Positions 16,844 through 25,003 of a stretch of DNA of 64,000 bases are shown here, in pieces. The notes below the pieces were generated by a model. The model did no database searches. It was not told the DNA's origin and worked only from the letters and a program-made list of their open reading frames with translations. The DNA is from JACKIC01 sp964543795 (GTDB lineage: Bacteria; Planctomycetota; UBA1135; UBA2386). Position numbers and translations under genes: made by a program. Within the stretch, counting starts at the first letter, position 1; each line of letters starts with the position of its first letter. The stretch spans positions 1-64,000 of the forward strand of contig CAZIZN010000025.1 in NCBI GenBank assembly GCA_964543795.1, written 5' to 3'.

Positions 16844-18511
16844 ATGAGAGTCGTACTTGCAGCGACGTGGGCGATGCTGTGGCTCGTGGGGACGGGCCGC
16901 GCGCAGGATCCCGTGTTCGATGAACTGGCGTTGCGCGTGTCGTCGCTGCGCCCCGGCGGCGAACTCGTCGTCGACCGCGGCCGTCGCGACCGGATCGAGG
17001 TCGGCGACCGCGTCGTGCTGCTGCCGCGCGGCGGGCAGATCGCCTACGGCACGGTGCGCGAACTCGACGAGCGCAGCGCGCTGGTCGAACTCGCCGACCG
17101 CAACGTGCCCGTGCCGATCGGCAGCCGCGGCCACGTGCTCGTGCCGCGCGCCCGCGCCGGCCGCACCGCGCCGGTCGCCGAGCCGGCCGCGCCGGTGCAG
17201 CCCGAGCCCGTCACGCAGGAGCCTGCCCGGCCGCCCGCCCGGCCCCGGGAAGAAGAGGAGTGGCGCCCCGGCATGCCGCTGCTCGGCACGACCCGGCCGC
17301 CGCAGCCGCGCGAGCGGCCGGCGCGCGCCACGGGCCGCGCCTACTCGGCGGCGAACCTCGTGTACACCAACGGTTCGTTCACGCAGTCGTTCCTGCGCGC
17401 CGGTGCCGAGGTCGAGGTGGAGAACGTCGACGGGCTGGGCAGCACGTTGCGCGTGCACAGCGAGTTCGACCTCAGCGAGGAGTACTCGGACAACACCGGC
17501 GCCGACATCCGCGTCTACGACTTCAGCTACGCGCGCGGCGGCACGCGCCACGAGCCGCTGCGCTGGCAGGTGGGCCGCTTCCTGCCCTCGGACATGCCCG
17601 AGTTCGGCCTGCTCGACGGCGCCGAGATCGGTTACCGGCACGAGAGCGGCGACCGCTTCGGCGCCAGCATCGGTTGGCTGCCCGAACTCGACGACGACAT
17701 GGAGTCGCTCGCCGACCTGCAGTTCGCGGCCTGGTACCTGTGGACCGCCGATCTCGGCGAACGCACCACGTGGGGTTTCGGCTACCAGAAGACCTTCCAC
17801 CGCGGCGACGCGGACCGCGACCTGCTCGTCGGCAAGCTGCGCGTCGTGCCGAGCGAGGGCTGGGACCTCGCCGCCACCGTGTGGCTCGACTACTACTACG
17901 GCCGCGACGACGGCAAGGGCACGGCGTTCGGCGTGACGCGCGCGTTCGTGTCGACGGGTCGGCGCTGGCAGGGCGGCGGCATCGACTTCACCTACGAGCA
18001 CGAGGAATACCCCGAGCAGTTGCGGCGCGAGACGCCGCAGACGCTGCAGCCTTCGACGATCTACGATGCGTACCACGACCGGCTGAGCGGCAACCTCCTC
18101 TTGGGCGGCGAGACGTCGCGGTGGCGGCTGCGCGGCAGCGTCTGGGACGACGAAGAACGCACCGGCGGCTCCGCCGAGATCGGCTGGGAGTGCGACGGCC
18201 TGCTGCAGGACGACGCTCGCACGGGGCTGGCCCCGTTCGTGGTGCAGGGGCTGAGCACGTCGTTGCTCGGTGTGCGCATCGACCACGGCGGCGACTTCTC
18301 GTTCGGCCGCCTCGACCTGCTCTACGAGATCGCGCTCGTGCACCACGAGGGTTTCCCGGACGATCGCGACGATCTGCTGCAGCACCGGCTGGGTGCCTTG
18401 TGCACGACGGATCTCGGCGGCGAGTGGTCGGGGTCCTTCTACGCCGACGCGACGCTCTGGGACGACGAGGTGTCGTTCGGCATCGGCATCTACGTGCAAC
18501 GGAGCTTCTGA
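16844..18511 (+). CDS. Predicted outer-membrane beta-barrel (porin of a porin-cytochrome conduit)
   Basis: 555 residues. GGGG sits six bases before the ATG at 16844; an in-frame ATG at 16838 overlaps the upstream stop but has no room for a ribosome site. A signal peptide ends GRAQ|DP. Then come a small beta domain (residues about 25-95, GELVVDRGRRDRIEVGDRVV), a Pro/Arg-rich linker (to about 160) and about 390 residues of alternating, aromatic-rich strands ending in IYVQRSF, where the final Phe is typical of outer-membrane barrels. No heme motif is present. Its position between two multiheme cytochromes matches MtrB/PioB/OmbB-type barrels that hold a cytochrome through the outer membrane; similarity is by context and fold, not by visible sequence identity. 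Confidence 0.75.
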   Translation: MRVVLAATWAMLWLVGTGRAQDPVFDELALRVSSLRPGGELVVDRGRRDRIEVGDRVVLLPRGGQIAYGTVRELDERSALVELADRNVPVPIGSRGHVLVPRARAGRTAPVAEPAAPVQPEPVTQEPARPPARPREEEEWRPGMPLLGTTRPPQPRERPARATGRAYSAANLVYTNGSFTQSFLRAGAEVEVENVDGLGSTLRVHSEFDLSEEYSDNTGADIRVYDFSYARGGTRHEPLRWQVGRFLPSDMPEFGLLDGAEIGYRHESGDRFGASIGWLPELDDDMESLADLQFAAWYLWTADLGERTTWGFGYQKTFHRGDADRDLLVGKLRVVPSEGWDLAATVWLDYYYGRDDGKGTAFGVTRAFVSTGRRWQGGGIDFTYEHEEYPEQLRRETPQTLQPSTIYDAYHDRLSGNLLLGGETSRWRLRGSVWDDEERTGGSAEIGWECDGLLQDDARTGLAPFVVQGLSTSLLGVRIDHGGDFSFGRLDLLYEIALVHHEGFPDDRDDLLQHRLGALCTTDLGGEWSGSFYADATLWDDEVSFGIGIYVQRSF

Positions 18512-18518
18512 GGTGGCC

Positions 18519-19169
18519 ATGAAGACGCGATATCCCTGGCGCACGTCGCTCGTGCTGCTCTGGCTCTGCACGGTGCTCGGCTGCTCGTTCGCGGCGCCCG
18601 GCCGCGCCGACCTGCATCGCTGGTGGGCCGGCTTCGGCCTCGTCGTGCCGCACGAGTCGTTCCCCGCCGACTGCGGTCTGTGCCATCTCGGCGCGTCGTG
18701 GAACGAGATCGTGCCGAGCTTCGAGTTCGACCACGAGGCGAAGACCGGTGTCGCCCTGCGCGGCGCCCACGCCGAGGCGAAGTGCCTGCGCTGCCACAAC
18801 GACCGGGGGCCGGTCGGCGTGTTCGAGGCGCAGGGTTGCAACGGCTGTCACGTCGACGTGCACTACGGCGAACTCGGCAACGACTGCAGCAAGTGCCACG
18901 ACGAGACCGCCTGGCGGGTGCCGAACGCGCGCGTGCAGCACCTGCACTCGCGGTTCCCGCTGACGGGTGCGCACATGATGGTCGCCTGCCACCGCTGCCA
19001 CCCCGGCGCGACGGTCCGCAACTTCGAGCCGACCGACCCCGACTGCGCCAGCTGCCACTACGACGAGGCGGTGCGCACCACGAATCCGCCGCACGTGGGA
19101 CTCGGCTGGACCGAGCGGTGCGACCGCTGCCACATGCCCACGAACTGGCGCCCGGCGATCGTGCGATGA
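18519..19169 (+). CDS. 7-heme c-type cytochrome, probable lipoprotein
   Basis: 216 residues. The ATG at 18519 has GAGG four bases upstream. A hydrophobic N-terminus ends in VLGC, a plausible lipobox, so the protein may be lipid-anchored. Seven CXXCH motifs are present, with the same alternation (HYGELGNDCSKCH, FPLTGAHMMVACHRCH) as the 23-heme protein, so the two share ancestry. The start lies seven bases after the barrel gene. It could be the cytochrome that sits in or on the beta-barrel and passes electrons to the outside. A hairpin at 19201-19225 follows. Confidence 0.83.
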   Translation: MKTRYPWRTSLVLLWLCTVLGCSFAAPGRADLHRWWAGFGLVVPHESFPADCGLCHLGASWNEIVPSFEFDHEAKTGVALRGAHAEAKCLRCHNDRGPVGVFEAQGCNGCHVDVHYGELGNDCSKCHDETAWRVPNARVQHLHSRFPLTGAHMMVACHRCHPGATVRNFEPTDPDCASCHYDEAVRTTNPPHVGLGWTERCDRCHMPTNWRPAIVR

Positions 19170-19200
19170 GCCGTTCGGCGCGTCCCGTGCGCAGACCGCC

Positions 19201-19225
19201 CGCCGGTCCCGGATCGGGACCGGCG
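19201..19225 (+). terminator. Perfect 10-bp hairpin with GGATC loop
   Basis: CGCCGGTCCC and GGGACCGGCG pair perfectly around GGATC, 31 bases after the 7-heme cytochrome. There is no U-run, so partial termination or mRNA stability is as likely as full termination. The loop is the same as in two hairpins of the PKD array. Confidence 0.5.
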
Positions 19226-19302
19226 CTAACTCGGACTGGTCCGGCTGTCGATGGATCCGACACGCCGCGGCGGGCATCCGCTGCGACCTTGGAGAAGCAC
19301 CC

Positions 19303-22077
19303 ATGAAGCTCCATCCCTTCGGCTCCACCCTGCTCTCGGCCGCGCTCGTCGTCGCCGTCGCGACCGTGATCGGTCCGGCCTGCGTCGACCAGTCGGGCCG
19401 CGAGGCGTCGCTGGCGACCGCAGAGTCGTGCATGAAGTGCCACAACGGCTCCCTGCACGACGACTACGCCGGGCCGGGCCTGGAGAACCCGCACGAGTTC
19501 CCGGGTGCCGAGAACCTCACCTGCACGCAGTGCCACGGTGGCAATCCCGACGGCGTCGACGCCGCGACCAGCCACGTGCCGCCGCCGCCGTCGATCGGCG
19601 ACCGCGAGCAGCAGGCGCGCGATCCGCACGCGTACTTCAACAAGCTCACGCTGGCGGGCATCGACAAGGTCGCCGACTACACCGTCGCCGGGGTCACCTA
19701 CACCGGCATCGACTACCTGCAGTTCCTCAACCCCGGCGACCTGCGCGTGACGAACTTGCAGCGCGGCTGCGGCGCCTGCCACACGGCACACGCCGAGAGC
19801 ATGATGAAGCAGCCCCTCGCGCTCGAGATGGGCATCTTCTCGGGCGCCTTCTACGCGGCCGGCATGGAGAACGCGATCCCGGCGCACCAAGGCCTGTTCG
19901 AGGACACGGCGGCCGACTACGCGTGGCGCGCCGTGCAGGATCCGTCGCACGTGCACGATCCGAACGACGTCGGCAAGGTCGGCGAGCTGATCGAGGCGCC
20001 GGTGTGGAGCCAGCGCAACCGGACCGGTCCCGAGTACATCCGCAACAACCAGGACTTCACGGTCGCCAACCTCGTCAACGACGTGAACCCCGACGGCTCG
20101 GTCGTCGACGGTTCGCGCCTCGCGAAGCTCTACCAGGAACAGGTGTCCTTCACGTGCGGCGACTGCCACCTCGGCAGCAGCGGCGCGAACAACCGCTACG
20201 GCGACTTCCGCCCGTCGGGCTGCGCGGCGTGCCACATGCCGTACAGCCTGGACGGCCGCAGCCGCAGCCGCGACCCGAACGTGCCCAAGGACGAGCCGCG
20301 CGACCCCGACGACATCGACGAGCCCGAGCGCGCGCACGTGCGTTCGCACCGCGTGCGCAGCGTCGCTCGCACGCTTTCGAACGGCGTGCAGGTGGAGGGC
20401 ATCGACGACCACACGTGCGCGGGCTGCCACCAGGGCAGCAACCGCATGGTGATGCAGTACTGGGGCATCCGCCTCGACCAGAACCAGGACGTCGTGCGCG
20501 GCCAGCAGTATCCGGCCAACCCGGTCACGTTCCGCACCACGCGCAACGACCCGCGCCTGTTCGATCCGGTGGTCGGCAACCGCACGTTCAACGGTCGCAA
20601 CCACAACCAGTACATCCTGGAAGAGGACTACGACGGCGACGGTCGCGACGACACGCCGGCCGACGTGCACTACGAGGCGGGCATGGGCTGCGTCGACTGC
20701 CACGGCAGCGTCGACCTGCACGGCGACGTCGCCGCCGGCGGCGCGATCCAGAGCCGCATGGCCCACGCCGTGACGATCCGCTGCGAGGACTGCCACGGCA
20801 CCGCGAGCGCCTACGCGAACGTCACGACCGGCACCAACTACGCCGGCCAGACCACGACGCTCGGCGTCGACAGCATGGGCAACCCGCTCAAGCACGTCGA
20901 GCGCGACGCGAACGGCAACTTCTGGCTGACCAGCAAGGTCACCGGCAACCGCCACTACATCTCGCAGGTGCGCGACGTGATCGTCGACAGCGGCAAGGTG
21001 AACCCGCTGACCAACGCGCCGATCTACACCGCGATGGGCTCGTTCGCGATGGGGCGCGACGACGGTTCGACCGCGACCGGCATCGGCCCGCAGCAGCAGG
21101 GTTCGCCGCACGCGAACTTCAGCCACCTCGACAGCATGGACTGCGCGTCGTGCCACTCGGCGTGGACCAACACCTGCGTCGGCTGCCACCTGGAGGGCGA
21201 GTACGACAACGGCAACAACTTCAGCAACATCACCGGCGAACGCATCGTGTTCCGCCAGCGGTTCGCCGAGTTCGTCTACCAGTCGGTGATCCCGTTCTCG
21301 CTCGGCATCGACGACGAGAACAAGATCAACACGACGTCGACGAACACGAAGGTGTTCTTCCGCTACCTCGACATCAACGGCGATCGCACGCCGGTGTTCG
21401 CGTTCAGCGACCGCAACGGCGGCGGCGCCAACCCGTCGCGCGGCTTCCCGTCGCTGGGGCACAACAAGCTCATGGCGCACTCGATCCGCGGCCGCGTCAC
21501 GTCGAACAAGGAAGGGCCGCGCTACTGCGTGTCGTGCCACCTGACCGACGACTCGGTGGCCAACTACGGCAGCCAGTACGCGGCGTTCCGCGCCTCGCTC
21601 GCCGCGAACGACTTCGCCAACCTCGACTACGCGCTGCTGCGCCAGCACATTGGCCAGAACCCCGGCAACCAGCTCGACTCGCCGTTCTTCGTGCACATGG
21701 TCGCGGGGCTGGGCACCGGCCTGTTCCTGTTCGACGCCAACGGCGCGGCGCAGAACCCGCTCGACGACAACGCGAACCGCTACGGCAGCGAGGGGCAGGC
21801 GCCGTCGAGCTACTTCAACCCGTCGCAGGTCGCCTACGACCTCGACCGCGTCGTCGATCCGAACGGCGTCGCCAACGGTTCGAGCAACATCCCGATGCAG
21901 CAGCCGATCATCGGCCCGAACCGCCGCGACGGCGCCACGGATCCGAACATGGCCGGCCCGCTCGGCAGCTCGCTCTCGCGCCGCCTCGCCGACCCGGCCA
22001 CCGGCATCGTGCTGAACAACTGGATCGACGCCAGCCGCGTGCCGAAGGGCGGTGCGGGCACCCTCGTCGGAAATTAG
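19303..22077 (+). CDS. 11-heme secreted c-type cytochrome
   Basis: 924 residues from the ATG at 19303, preceded by GGAGAAGCACCC. A hydrophobic signal region runs to about residue 27 (VIGPAC; the Cys could be lipidated but the lipobox is poor). Eleven CXXCH motifs are spread over the first 740 residues, with long heme-free segments, unlike the tightly packed 23-heme protein. This spacing recalls large outer-surface cytochromes of metal reducers. The last 180 residues have no heme motif. It follows the 7-heme gene by 133 bases in the same direction and would be the terminal, cell-surface electron donor or acceptor. The stop codon touches the left arm of a dispersed inverted repeat. Confidence 0.83.
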   Translation: MKLHPFGSTLLSAALVVAVATVIGPACVDQSGREASLATAESCMKCHNGSLHDDYAGPGLENPHEFPGAENLTCTQCHGGNPDGVDAATSHVPPPPSIGDREQQARDPHAYFNKLTLAGIDKVADYTVAGVTYTGIDYLQFLNPGDLRVTNLQRGCGACHTAHAESMMKQPLALEMGIFSGAFYAAGMENAIPAHQGLFEDTAADYAWRAVQDPSHVHDPNDVGKVGELIEAPVWSQRNRTGPEYIRNNQDFTVANLVNDVNPDGSVVDGSRLAKLYQEQVSFTCGDCHLGSSGANNRYGDFRPSGCAACHMPYSLDGRSRSRDPNVPKDEPRDPDDIDEPERAHVRSHRVRSVARTLSNGVQVEGIDDHTCAGCHQGSNRMVMQYWGIRLDQNQDVVRGQQYPANPVTFRTTRNDPRLFDPVVGNRTFNGRNHNQYILEEDYDGDGRDDTPADVHYEAGMGCVDCHGSVDLHGDVAAGGAIQSRMAHAVTIRCEDCHGTASAYANVTTGTNYAGQTTTLGVDSMGNPLKHVERDANGNFWLTSKVTGNRHYISQVRDVIVDSGKVNPLTNAPIYTAMGSFAMGRDDGSTATGIGPQQQGSPHANFSHLDSMDCASCHSAWTNTCVGCHLEGEYDNGNNFSNITGERIVFRQRFAEFVYQSVIPFSLGIDDENKINTTSTNTKVFFRYLDINGDRTPVFAFSDRNGGGANPSRGFPSLGHNKLMAHSIRGRVTSNKEGPRYCVSCHLTDDSVANYGSQYAAFRASLAANDFANLDYALLRQHIGQNPGNQLDSPFFVHMVAGLGTGLFLFDANGAAQNPLDDNANRYGSEGQAPSSYFNPSQVAYDLDRVVDPNGVANGSSNIPMQQPIIGPNRRDGATDPNMAGPLGSSLSRRLADPATGIVLNNWIDASRVPKGGAGTLVGN

Positions 22078-22187
22078 CTGCGTACGGTACCTGGTTCGTT
22101 CCACCACCATTCGTTCATCCGCCACTCTCCCCGCCGGCGCGCCGGTCGGCGAAATGGTGGTGGAATGAACCTGGTTCGGTACGCAGC
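22077..22187. repeat. Dispersed inverted-repeat element, copy 2
   Basis: Arms 22077-22111 and 22153-22187 are inverted copies of 35 bases with four mismatches, containing GCTGCGTAC and TTCCACCACCATT. It matches the arms of the copy at 10735-10851. It lies between the convergent ends of the 11-heme cytochrome and the DTW gene, and its right arm and centre encode the last residues of the DTW protein. Confidence 0.75.
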
Positions 22188-23341
22188 CATTTTGCGATGG
22201 CGATCGCGTTGCCGAGGCGCGAACGGGCGCGGCCGCGGCAGGTGAGCGGCGCCTGCTGCAGGCCTTCGCGCAGCAGGACGTGCTCGAGGTAGCCGGCGCG
22301 GCGGGAGCGCAGGTTGCAGTAGGCGGTCTTCAGCGCGACGGGCACGACGTCGTCGGGCAGCAGCGGCGCGCCCCAGGCGAGCGTGGTCGGGGTCCACGAA
22401 GCGACGGTGCGGGTGCTGCCGAGGAACTCGAGGAACGCGGCGCGCGCGACCTCGATCGCGACGCCGCCCTGCAGTTCGTCGCGCGGAATGCCCATGTGGG
22501 CCAGGTGGGCGTCGCTCGGTGGGTTCGGTCCGGGGCGCAGCAGAGCCTCGAACGTCTCGCCCGTGGCGATCCTGACGGCGACCCACTGCACGAGTTCGCG
22601 CGACGCCTGCGCATCCTCGCCGGCGAGGGACGACTCGGCGTAGGCGACGACGAGGTCGTCGGCGAACAGGGCGTCCGGCAGCGCGCGCGAGGGGCGCTGG
22701 CGTTCGCGCCGCACGCGGTGCAGCCGCGGCGCGGTGGCTACGTGCGCGATCTGGCCGTCGATCATGCGGTCGAACGCGCCCAGCAGCTCGTCGAGGCGGT
22801 CGTTGCCGGGCTCGGTGATGCGCAGCGCAGCGACGATCGCTTCGAGGGTCGACACGTAGTCGTCGCGCGGTTCCTTGCGGATGCGGTAGCGGCTCGGCTC
22901 CCGCGGCGTCAGGCGGACGTGCCGGAGGCCGTGCAGCCACGGGTTGTGCCGGTAGAGCGTTCTCGCGTGGCCCCAGGTGCCGTCGAGCACGATCAGCGCC
23001 GGCGGGTGTTCGTCGGCGGGCAGGCTCTCGAGATCGACGGCCCCTGGACTCGGATACAGCACCGCCGCGCCCGCGGGCACCGCGACCTCGCAGCGCAGCA
23101 CGTCGCCAGCACCGGGGTGCGCGACGTGGACCTCGGCGTTCGGCATGCACAGCCGAACGAACCGGGCCGTGCCGAACGGGTGGCGTTGCTCGTGCGGATG
23201 CTGCACGACGACGATGCGCGTGCGCGTCGGCACGGTCGGCAGACCCGCGCACAGGCACTGGCCCGCGGGTCGCCAACAGCGGTAGCACCGCGGCCTGGGT
23301 GCGGCGGGATCAGCGGGCTCGGAGGCGCTCGAATTCGGCAA
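22115..23341 (-). CDS. DTW-domain tRNA-uridine aminocarboxypropyltransferase with C-terminal extension
   Basis: 408 residues. The N-terminal 200 residues carry the family's Cys cluster (CYRCWRPAGQCLC) and the name-giving LIVLDGTWGHA, with TPREPSRYRIRKEP after it. DTW enzymes add the 3-amino-3-carboxypropyl group to tRNA uridine using S-adenosylmethionine. The start must be upstream of the Cys cluster and no ATG is available; the TTG at 23339-23341 has GAGG six bases before it and is chosen. Residues about 220-390 form an extra domain resembling a DEDD exonuclease in pattern (VVAYAESSL, TGETFEALLRPG) but without its full acidic set. The last 25 residues come from a dispersed repeat. The start overlaps mobA by 32 bases. 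Confidence 0.8.
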   Translation of the reverse strand: MPNSSASEPADPAAPRPRCYRCWRPAGQCLCAGLPTVPTRTRIVVVQHPHEQRHPFGTARFVRLCMPNAEVHVAHPGAGDVLRCEVAVPAGAAVLYPSPGAVDLESLPADEHPPALIVLDGTWGHARTLYRHNPWLHGLRHVRLTPREPSRYRIRKEPRDDYVSTLEAIVAALRITEPGNDRLDELLGAFDRMIDGQIAHVATAPRLHRVRRERQRPSRALPDALFADDLVVAYAESSLAGEDAQASRELVQWVAVRIATGETFEALLRPGPNPPSDAHLAHMGIPRDELQGGVAIEVARAAFLEFLGSTRTVASWTPTTLAWGAPLLPDDVVPVALKTAYCNLRSRRAGYLEHVLLREGLQQAPLTCRGRARSRLGNAIAIAKWLRTEPGSFHHHFADRRAGGESGG

Positions 23342-23951
23342 GTGCTGCCTCGTGGTCGGCGGGGGTGTTGAGGTTGCGAAGAGCGCGGCCGGTCGGGTCG
23401 AGCGCGTCGAACTGCGCCTGCTCGAGCACCCGCGCGCCCGGCAGCCGGGCGAGCGCGCGCGGCGTGCGTTCGCCGGCGGCGAGCAGATCGCGCGCCGCGG
23501 CGAGGATCCGCAACCGGTAGCAGGCGCACAGCGGTTGCAGCAGCCCCTCGGCGCGCGGCATCAGCACGTCCCGGTCGCCGAGCGCCGCGACGAGTCGCCC
23601 GACGAGTCCGGCGTCCACGAACGGCATGTCGCAGCCGCACAGGAACGCCACGTCGTCGTCGGCGAAGCCGGCCGCCTCGACCAGGCCGAGCAGCCCCGCC
23701 ACGAGACCCGCCAGCGGGCCGGCGCCGGTGAGTTCGTCGCAGACGATCGCGGTGTCCTCCGGCAGGTCCGGCAGCCGCTGCTGCCGATCGCGCGCCACGA
23801 CGACGATCCGCTCGACGCCGGCCCCCGCGCCGCCGCGCAGCGCGGCGACCACGTGCTGCAGCAGCGTCGTGGGACCGAACGGCAGGCGCTCCTTGGGTTG
23901 CCCCATGCGTTGGCCGACGCCGCCTGCCAGAATCACCGCGCCGACGCGCAT
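23310..23951 (-). CDS. mobA: Molybdenum cofactor guanylyltransferase
   Basis: 213 residues. The N-terminal nucleotide-binding loop reads LAGGVGQRMGQPKERLPFG, the signature of MobA/MocA nucleotidyltransferases; CDELTGAGPLAGL and CGCDMPF (metal-binding Asp) follow at the expected places. MobA joins GMP to molybdopterin to give the guanine dinucleotide cofactor, in the cytoplasm. A MobA role is favoured over MocA (CTP-using) because of the GPLAGL and CDMPF pattern, but that is not certain. It is the first gene of a two-gene unit with the DTW enzyme. The divergent DUF971 gene starts 50 bases away. Confidence 0.85.
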   Translation of the reverse strand: MRVGAVILAGGVGQRMGQPKERLPFGPTTLLQHVVAALRGGAGAGVERIVVVARDRQQRLPDLPEDTAIVCDELTGAGPLAGLVAGLLGLVEAAGFADDDVAFLCGCDMPFVDAGLVGRLVAALGDRDVLMPRAEGLLQPLCACYRLRILAAARDLLAAGERTPRALARLPGARVLEQAQFDALDPTGRALRNLNTPADHEAALAEFERLRAR

Positions 23952-24001
23952 CGACTCCTTGTCCGGGATCGGCGACGCCGGCGCAAGCTGCTGCGACCGC
24001 C

Positions 24002-24313
24002 ATGGACCAACCGTTGCCCCGGAAAGCCGACCTCGTCTCGCCGTTCACGTTCCGCATCGAGTGGAAGGACGGCGCCACTCACGACTACGCCGCCCGCGAC
24101 CTGCGCCTGCACTGCCCGTGTGCCAGCTGCGTCGACGAGGGCACCGGCCGTCCGCTGCTCGACCCTCGGACCGTGCGCGAGGACATCATCCTGCTCGGTG
24201 CCGAACTGGTCGGCCGCTACGGCCTCTCCTTCATGTGGAGCGACGGCCACAAGACCGGCATCTTCGCGTGGCCGCGCCTCTACGAACTGGGCGCCCTGCG
24301 AGGCAGCGCATGA
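24002..24313 (+). CDS. DUF971 (GBBH-like) domain protein
   Basis: 103 residues, comprising a single DUF971 domain: FRIEWKDG, DLRLHCPCASCVDE with paired Cys, and YGLSFMWSDGHKTGIF close to the C-terminus. The domain occurs in gamma-butyrobetaine hydroxylase and as small stand-alone proteins near iron-sulfur or molybdenum cofactor genes; the single-domain form has no settled function. The Cys and His residues suggest metal binding. It overlaps the next gene by four bases (ATGA), so the two are coupled. Divergent from mobA. Confidence 0.8.
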   Translation: MDQPLPRKADLVSPFTFRIEWKDGATHDYAARDLRLHCPCASCVDEGTGRPLLDPRTVREDIILLGAELVGRYGLSFMWSDGHKTGIFAWPRLYELGALRGSA

Positions 24314-25002
24314 ACGCCGCCAAGGAAGCGACGAAGGCGGTGCTCGATCGGCTCGATTGGGCGGCGCTCGGGGACATCTACTTCCACGAGAACGGCGAAC
24401 ACGAACTGCGCGAGCGGCGCAAGGCGATCTTCGCCTGCGGCATCAGTCTCGCGGAGGTGTTGTTGCCGCAGCTGCGGCACGGCGGCGCCTCGCTGTGGGT
24501 CGGTGCCGGGATCGGCGAACTGCCCGTGCTGCTCGCCGAGGCGATGCGCGGCGACCGCGAGGTGTTCGCGACCAATCTGCGGCGGCGCGAGTGCGAACTG
24601 CTCAACGAGGCGATTGCCGCCGCGGCGCCCGACGCCGTGCTGCGTTACGTCGCCGTCGACGCGCGCGAAGCCGCACCCGGCCTCGCGTTCGACCACCTGG
24701 GCTGCATCAGCCTGTTCACCGATCCGGAGACGTGGCCGATGCTCAGCGACGTGACCTACGGCCGCATCGCACCGGTGCAGGTCGACGTCGAACGGTTCGT
24801 CGCCGAGCGCGACGACGCGCGGCGCCTCGCGGCCGCGCTGTTCGCGCGGCTCGCGCGGCCGGCGCTGGTGACGACGAGCGCCGAAGAGGCGGCGTGGTTC
24901 CTGGAGCAGGCGGACGCCGCGGGTGCCGCCGTCGACGCCAGCGAGGAGCTGATCGAGACCGCGATCGTCGGCGATCCGGTCGGATTCCTGCGCGTCACCT
25001 GA
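24310..25002 (+). CDS. Uncharacterised protein, possible Rossmann-fold methyltransferase-like
   Basis: 230 residues, ATG at 24310 overlapping the DUF971 stop. I do not recognise a family. Residues about 60-110 (LWVGAGIGELPVLLAEA, then FATNLRRRECELLNEAI) look like the nucleotide-binding start of an S-adenosylmethionine-dependent methyltransferase, with GAGIGE as the glycine loop and an acidic residue after the next strand. The rest has no catalytic motif I can name. The coupling to a DUF971 gene is the only functional hint. It ends two bases before the convergent LysR gene. Confidence 0.6.
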   Translation: MNAAKEATKAVLDRLDWAALGDIYFHENGEHELRERRKAIFACGISLAEVLLPQLRHGGASLWVGAGIGELPVLLAEAMRGDREVFATNLRRRECELLNEAIAAAAPDAVLRYVAVDAREAAPGLAFDHLGCISLFTDPETWPMLSDVTYGRIAPVQVDVERFVAERDDARRLAAALFARLARPALVTTSAEEAAWFLEQADAAGAAVDASEELIETAIVGDPVGFLRVT

Positions 25003-25003
25003 T

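Noticed and set aside
18490..22125. A 1,211-codon open frame antisense to the cytochrome genes
   Set aside because: The opposite strand encodes proteins with repeated CXXCH motifs and signal peptides; the antisense product is a low-complexity shadow.
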